Shown here piece by piece: positions 33,491 through 35,931 of a stretch of 35,931 bases of DNA (position 1 is the stretch's first letter; the number at the start of each line of letters is the position of its first letter). Both the position numbers and the translations under genes were made by a program. The DNA is taken from assembly GCA_029881495.1 (NCBI GenBank), contig JAOUMJ010000028.1, positions 1 through 35,931 of the forward strand, in the 5' to 3' direction. A model generated the notes under the pieces. It had not been told where the DNA came from. It made no database searches and worked only from the letters and a program-made list of their open reading frames with translations. This DNA is from Nitrospinota bacterium. GTDB taxonomy: Bacteria; Nitrospinota_A; UBA7883; JACRGQ01.

Positions 33491-34410
33491 GAATATACAG
33501 GGCTCTTTGATTTGTCCAGGAGATGCTGAACTAGGTCGGATGTCGAGTATCGGATAAATGCGTGTTCATCGATCCTGCATCCTTTCTCGACCAGTAATTT
33601 GATAAGGTCGCTTGAATATTCCTTACGCATCGTTAGTTCGAAGCCTCCGCCGGTCGAAAGTATCTTGTGCACATATTCAAGGTTGTTCACAGTATCGAGA
33701 ATGGTCTGTTCGGGAGTTCCGCGCAACAGGAAGTAGTATGGAAATTCAGCGACCTTTTTCAACTCTCCTTTATACAGGGATTTTCCTTGATCAAGTATCA
33801 AGACTGTTTCGCAAAGGCTGGAAATAAAGTCGAAGTTATGGCTTGTTATTATAAACGTTTTGCCTGTTTTCTGCCTGGACGCAATGATCTCCTTGAGTTT
33901 TTCAATCCAAACCTCATCTACACCCTGCGTCGGCTCGTCGAATATATAGAGTAAAGGGTTTTCAATGAGGGTAAATGCTATACCGAGCCTTTGAAGCATT
34001 CCCCTGGAGAAAACCCCGACTTTCTTATCCTTTTCTTCATGAAGTCCGACCTCCTCTAGCGCCGCCATTATCCTGTCGCTACCGTTTTCCCCCTCGGAAG
34101 TGGAGAAAAGCCTCATATTGTCGAATGCGGTGATATGGGGATAATAGGCGGGTATCCCTATAAGCGATCTCACACTTGCAAGGGCAGAGATGGGATCTTG
34201 CGAAGGATCGTGGCCGAATAATTTAATTTTTCCCGTGGTACGGGCCACAAGGCCGGTCATCAAACGTAACAATGTTGTTTTGCCCGAGCCGTTTTCTCCG
34301 ATTATGCCGGTACACTCACCTTGCTTGACCGTGAGTGAAACATTTTCCAGGACTGAAACATCCCTTATATTCTTTCCAACGTCCAGCACTTCAACAATAT
34401 TGTCCTGCAT
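33487..34410 (-). CDS. ABC transporter ATP-binding protein (NatA/CcmA-like)
   Basis: Cytoplasmic ATPase of 307 residues that powers the adjoining permease. Walker A is GENGSGKTT at about residues 38-46, and Walker B is LLYIFDEPT with the following D-loop. The switch His lies in IITSHN. The ABC signature is degenerate (FSRGMLQRL in place of LSGGQ), as in many ABC-2 exporters. About 85 residues after the core form a C-terminal extension found in NatA-like proteins. It lacks the carbohydrate-binding C-terminal domain of Wzt. The ATG at 34410 has AGGA five bases upstream. It is the first gene of the ATPase-permease-ligase unit, with a TATAAT candidate about 80 bases upstream. Confidence 0.93.
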   Translation of the reverse strand: MQDNIVEVLDVGKNIRDVSVLENVSLTVKQGECTGIIGENGSGKTTLLRLMTGLVARTTGKIKLFGHDPSQDPISALASVRSLIGIPAYYPHITAFDNMRLFSTSEGENGSDRIMAALEEVGLHEEKDKKVGVFSRGMLQRLGIAFTLIENPLLYIFDEPTQGVDEVWIEKLKEIIASRQKTGKTFIITSHNFDFISSLCETVLILDQGKSLYKGELKKVAEFPYYFLLRGTPEQTILDTVNNLEYVHKILSTGGGFELTMRKEYSSDLIKLLVEKGCRIDEHAFIRYSTSDLVQHLLDKSKSPVYS

Positions 34411-34486
34411 CGCATCCTGATAACTTAAAAAATTGGTTAAAGTCTAATAAATCAACGCATTGCATTAAGCGTATTTCGTAAGAAGT

Positions 34487-34492
34487 ATTATA
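34487..34492 (-). promoter_or_regulatory. TATAAT -10 candidate before the ABC unit
   Basis: A perfect TATAAT on the minus strand about 77 bases before the ABC ATPase ATG, in the 114-base gap after wecB. The hexamer at the expected -35 position is poor (GATATT). A TTGACC further upstream is too distant to pair with it. Weak support for a separate promoter. Confidence 0.3.
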
Positions 34493-34524
34493 CATTAGTT
34501 GGTTTATAAAATATCCGATAGTGG

Positions 34525-35628
34525 TCAAGGCAATTCTAGAAATACCTTCACAATGCGCCCGGCAGTTTTGCCGTCCCACATCTCCGGTACTTTTGCAGTC
34601 ACTTTTCCAGAAGTATTTTGCATGATTTTTTCCGCGTTGGTTTTCAGGTTTTCAATCGATGTAAGCTTATTTGTTCCGATAGTGATTGTTACCGGGCGTT
34701 CCGTATTTGGCCGCAATGTGAGACAGGGAATACCAAGATATGTAGTTTCTTCCTGTACTCCACCGGAATCGGTAATGACGTAAGCGGCATTTTTAATAAG
34801 GCATATTGATTCATGGTAGGAGAGAGGGGCTGCAAGAATGAGTCTTTCATGTTCGGTCGCGAAATCGGCGAGACCGTATTCTTCTAACCGCAACTTGGTC
34901 CTTGGATGGAGCGGAAGTACGATAGGGATTTTGAAGGAAATATCCGCCAGGCTTTCGAAAATGGATAAAAGTGCACTACGGTCATCGACGTTAGATGGTC
35001 GATGTAACGTGGCGTATGCGAATTTCCCGGTTTTCATTCCGAAGCGCTCTAATGTATTTTTCTTGTCAGCCTTGTCGATTTCGCGAACAAGGGTGTCAAT
35101 CATTATGTTGCCGACGCGCTTAATTTTTTTTTCGTCCACACCTTCTCTTTTCAGATTTTCATCCGCGTCTATGGACGGCGTGAAAAACAGATCCGCTATC
35201 GAGTCGGTGACCTTCCGGTTTATCTCTTCTGGCATGGACATATCGAAGGAGCGGAGTCCGGCTTCTACATGTGCGACTTTCAGGCCGATCTTTTTCGCCA
35301 CAAGAGAGCATGCCAGGGTAGAGTTTACGTCACCGACGACAATGACCCAGTCCGGATTCAGATCGTTGCAGACTTTTTCAAATTTGGTCATGATGCTTGC
35401 AGTTTGGACGGCATGGCTGCCGGAGCCGACTTCAAGATGTATATCAGGTTTTGGTATTGAAAGAGTCTCAAAGAAATCGCGGCTCATGCTCATGTCGTAA
35501 TGCTGGCCGGTGTGTACAAGGATATGCTCTATCCTATCATTCACCTTTTCCATTGCCTCGCAAAGCGGGGCAATTTTTACGAAGTTGGGGCGGGTACCAA
35601 CGACACTTATTATCTTTATGGCTTCCAT
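34525..35628 (-). CDS. wecB: UDP-N-acetylglucosamine 2-epimerase (non-hydrolysing)
   Basis: Interconverts UDP-GlcNAc and UDP-ManNAc for surface glycan synthesis. It is 367 residues, the family norm. Conserved blocks are VVGTRPNFVKIAPL, HILVHTGQHYDMSMS, VVGDVNSTLACSLVAKK and HVEAGLRSFDMSMPEEINR. The C-terminal nucleotide-binding part has TDSGGVQEE and GIPCLTLRPNTERP. The ATG at 35628 is preceded immediately by GGAGGT, which is closer than the usual five to nine bases; no other in-frame start is near. No wecC (UDP-ManNAc dehydrogenase) is seen. It follows the galE-like gene by 33 bases on the same strand. Confidence 0.95.
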   Translation of the reverse strand: MEAIKIISVVGTRPNFVKIAPLCEAMEKVNDRIEHILVHTGQHYDMSMSRDFFETLSIPKPDIHLEVGSGSHAVQTASIMTKFEKVCNDLNPDWVIVVGDVNSTLACSLVAKKIGLKVAHVEAGLRSFDMSMPEEINRKVTDSIADLFFTPSIDADENLKREGVDEKKIKRVGNIMIDTLVREIDKADKKNTLERFGMKTGKFAYATLHRPSNVDDRSALLSIFESLADISFKIPIVLPLHPRTKLRLEEYGLADFATEHERLILAAPLSYHESICLIKNAAYVITDSGGVQEETTYLGIPCLTLRPNTERPVTITIGTNKLTSIENLKTNAEKIMQNTSGKVTAKVPEMWDGKTAGRIVKVFLELP

Positions 35629-35661
35629 ACCTCCACAGGTTAATTCATGTAGAATTGCTAA

Positions 35662-35931
35662 TTAATAGGCTCTATTAAAATGCCAAGTATATGCCGAGCG
35701 AATGATAGTTTCCAAATTGGAGTACTTTGGCGTCCAGCCCAATATTGTCTGAGCCTTCCGGTAGGATGCAACCAACTCCGGCGGGTCACCAGGGCGCCTG
35801 CCGGCGTATTTTATTTTCATTTCCGAGGAGCTTACTTTGGATATCATATCGAGTATCTCTTTTACTGTTGTTCCTCTTTCAGTACCGAGGTTGAAAATAT
35901 CGAAGCCGTTACCTTGTTTATATGATCAATT
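35662..35931 (-). CDS. galE: UDP-glucose 4-epimerase-like protein, C-terminal end, cut by window edge and possibly frameshifted
   Basis: The last ~87 residues of a GalE-type SDR run off the right edge. The C-terminal epimerase signature is clear: GFDIFNLGTERG, then GRRPGDPPELVA, the LGWTPKYSNLE block and a terminal AYTWHF. Only this end is present, so the NAD-binding and catalytic parts are unseen. In this frame a TGA occurs at 35928-35926, just before YKQGNGFD. The neighbouring frame reads IDHINK, which would continue better into GNGFDIFNLG, so a one-base deletion around 35914-35919 is possible (sequence error or a real lesion). UDP-galactose or another UDP-hexose epimer is the likely product; related UDP-sugar epimerases share this C terminus. 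Confidence 0.72.

Noticed and set aside
34838-35500. Long plus-strand open frame (about 220 codons) opposite wecB.
   Set aside because: It is antisense to a clear wecB with full-length conserved motifs, has no recognisable domain and no ribosome-binding site.
34525-35628. A Wzm/Wzt O-antigen export system formed by the ABC pair next to wecB.
   Set aside because: The ATPase lacks the Wzt C-terminal carbohydrate-binding domain and the permease has a large loop and length unlike Wzm.
1-35931. Mobile elements, CRISPR arrays, tRNAs or rRNAs.
   Set aside because: No transposase or integrase reading frame, no regularly spaced repeats and no recognisable tRNA or rRNA sequence was found by eye on either strand.

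Overview
The window looks like chromosomal DNA of a Gram-negative bacterium. It joins the end of a leucine/aspartate-family biosynthetic operon to a large surface-glycan (LPS, O-antigen or exopolysaccharide) locus. The order leuC-leuD-leuB-asd, the short LeuD and the glycan genes would fit a deltaproteobacterium-like or related lineage, but no rRNA or other strong phylogenetic marker is present, so the taxon is unresolved. No tRNA, rRNA, CRISPR array or insertion sequence was seen.

Layout. (1) 1-3507, plus strand: leuC (5' cut by the window edge), leuD, leuB and asd, tightly packed, GC-rich, with clear Shine-Dalgarno sites. (2) 3577-19289, minus strand: about thirteen genes with overlaps or short gaps. 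In transcription order they are a polytopic GT-C-like protein, an SDR epimerase, a DegT/ArnB-type aminotransferase, an ArnC/DPM1-like GT2, a B12-type radical SAM enzyme, a second radical SAM enzyme, an asparagine-synthase-type amidotransferase, a FemAB/GNAT-like transferase, a zinc-ribbon methyltransferase, an ArnD-like deformylase, an alkaline-phosphatase-superfamily (AP) enzyme, a sugar formyltransferase and an LPG-synthase-type flippase-like protein. (3) 19486-21294, plus: a second GT-C-like membrane protein, divergent from block 2. (4) 21333-24606, minus: cysD, cysN and a second AP-superfamily enzyme, nearly contiguous. (5) 24893-26242, minus: a pentapeptide-repeat membrane protein with a strict 11-residue Phe period. 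(6) 26451-29461, plus: manC, then rmlA-rmlC. (7) 29486-30526, minus: an SDR epimerase. (8) 30663-34410, minus: an ABC ATPase, an ABC-2 permease and an O-antigen ligase/polymerase-like protein, joined by 4-bp overlaps and ending at a probable intrinsic terminator. (9) 34525-35931, minus: wecB and the 3' end of a galE-like gene.

How the genes may work together. Blocks 6, 7 and 9 make nucleotide sugars: GDP-mannose, part of the dTDP-rhamnose pathway, UDP-ManNAc and UDP-Gal or a similar epimer. Block 2 holds counterparts of nearly every step of the Arn (L-Ara4N) pathway: SDR, aminotransferase, N-formyltransferase, polyprenyl-phosphate GT2, deformylase, a flippase candidate and a GT-C transferase. 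It interleaves these with radical SAM, amidotransferase, acyl/aminoacyl-transferase, methyltransferase and phosphodiesterase functions not found in arn operons. My main hypothesis is a formyl-gated lipid-linked aminosugar pathway making a heavily modified, unidentified surface sugar. Block 4 suggests dedicated sulfate activation linked to an AP-superfamily enzyme. These functional links are inferred from families and gene order only.
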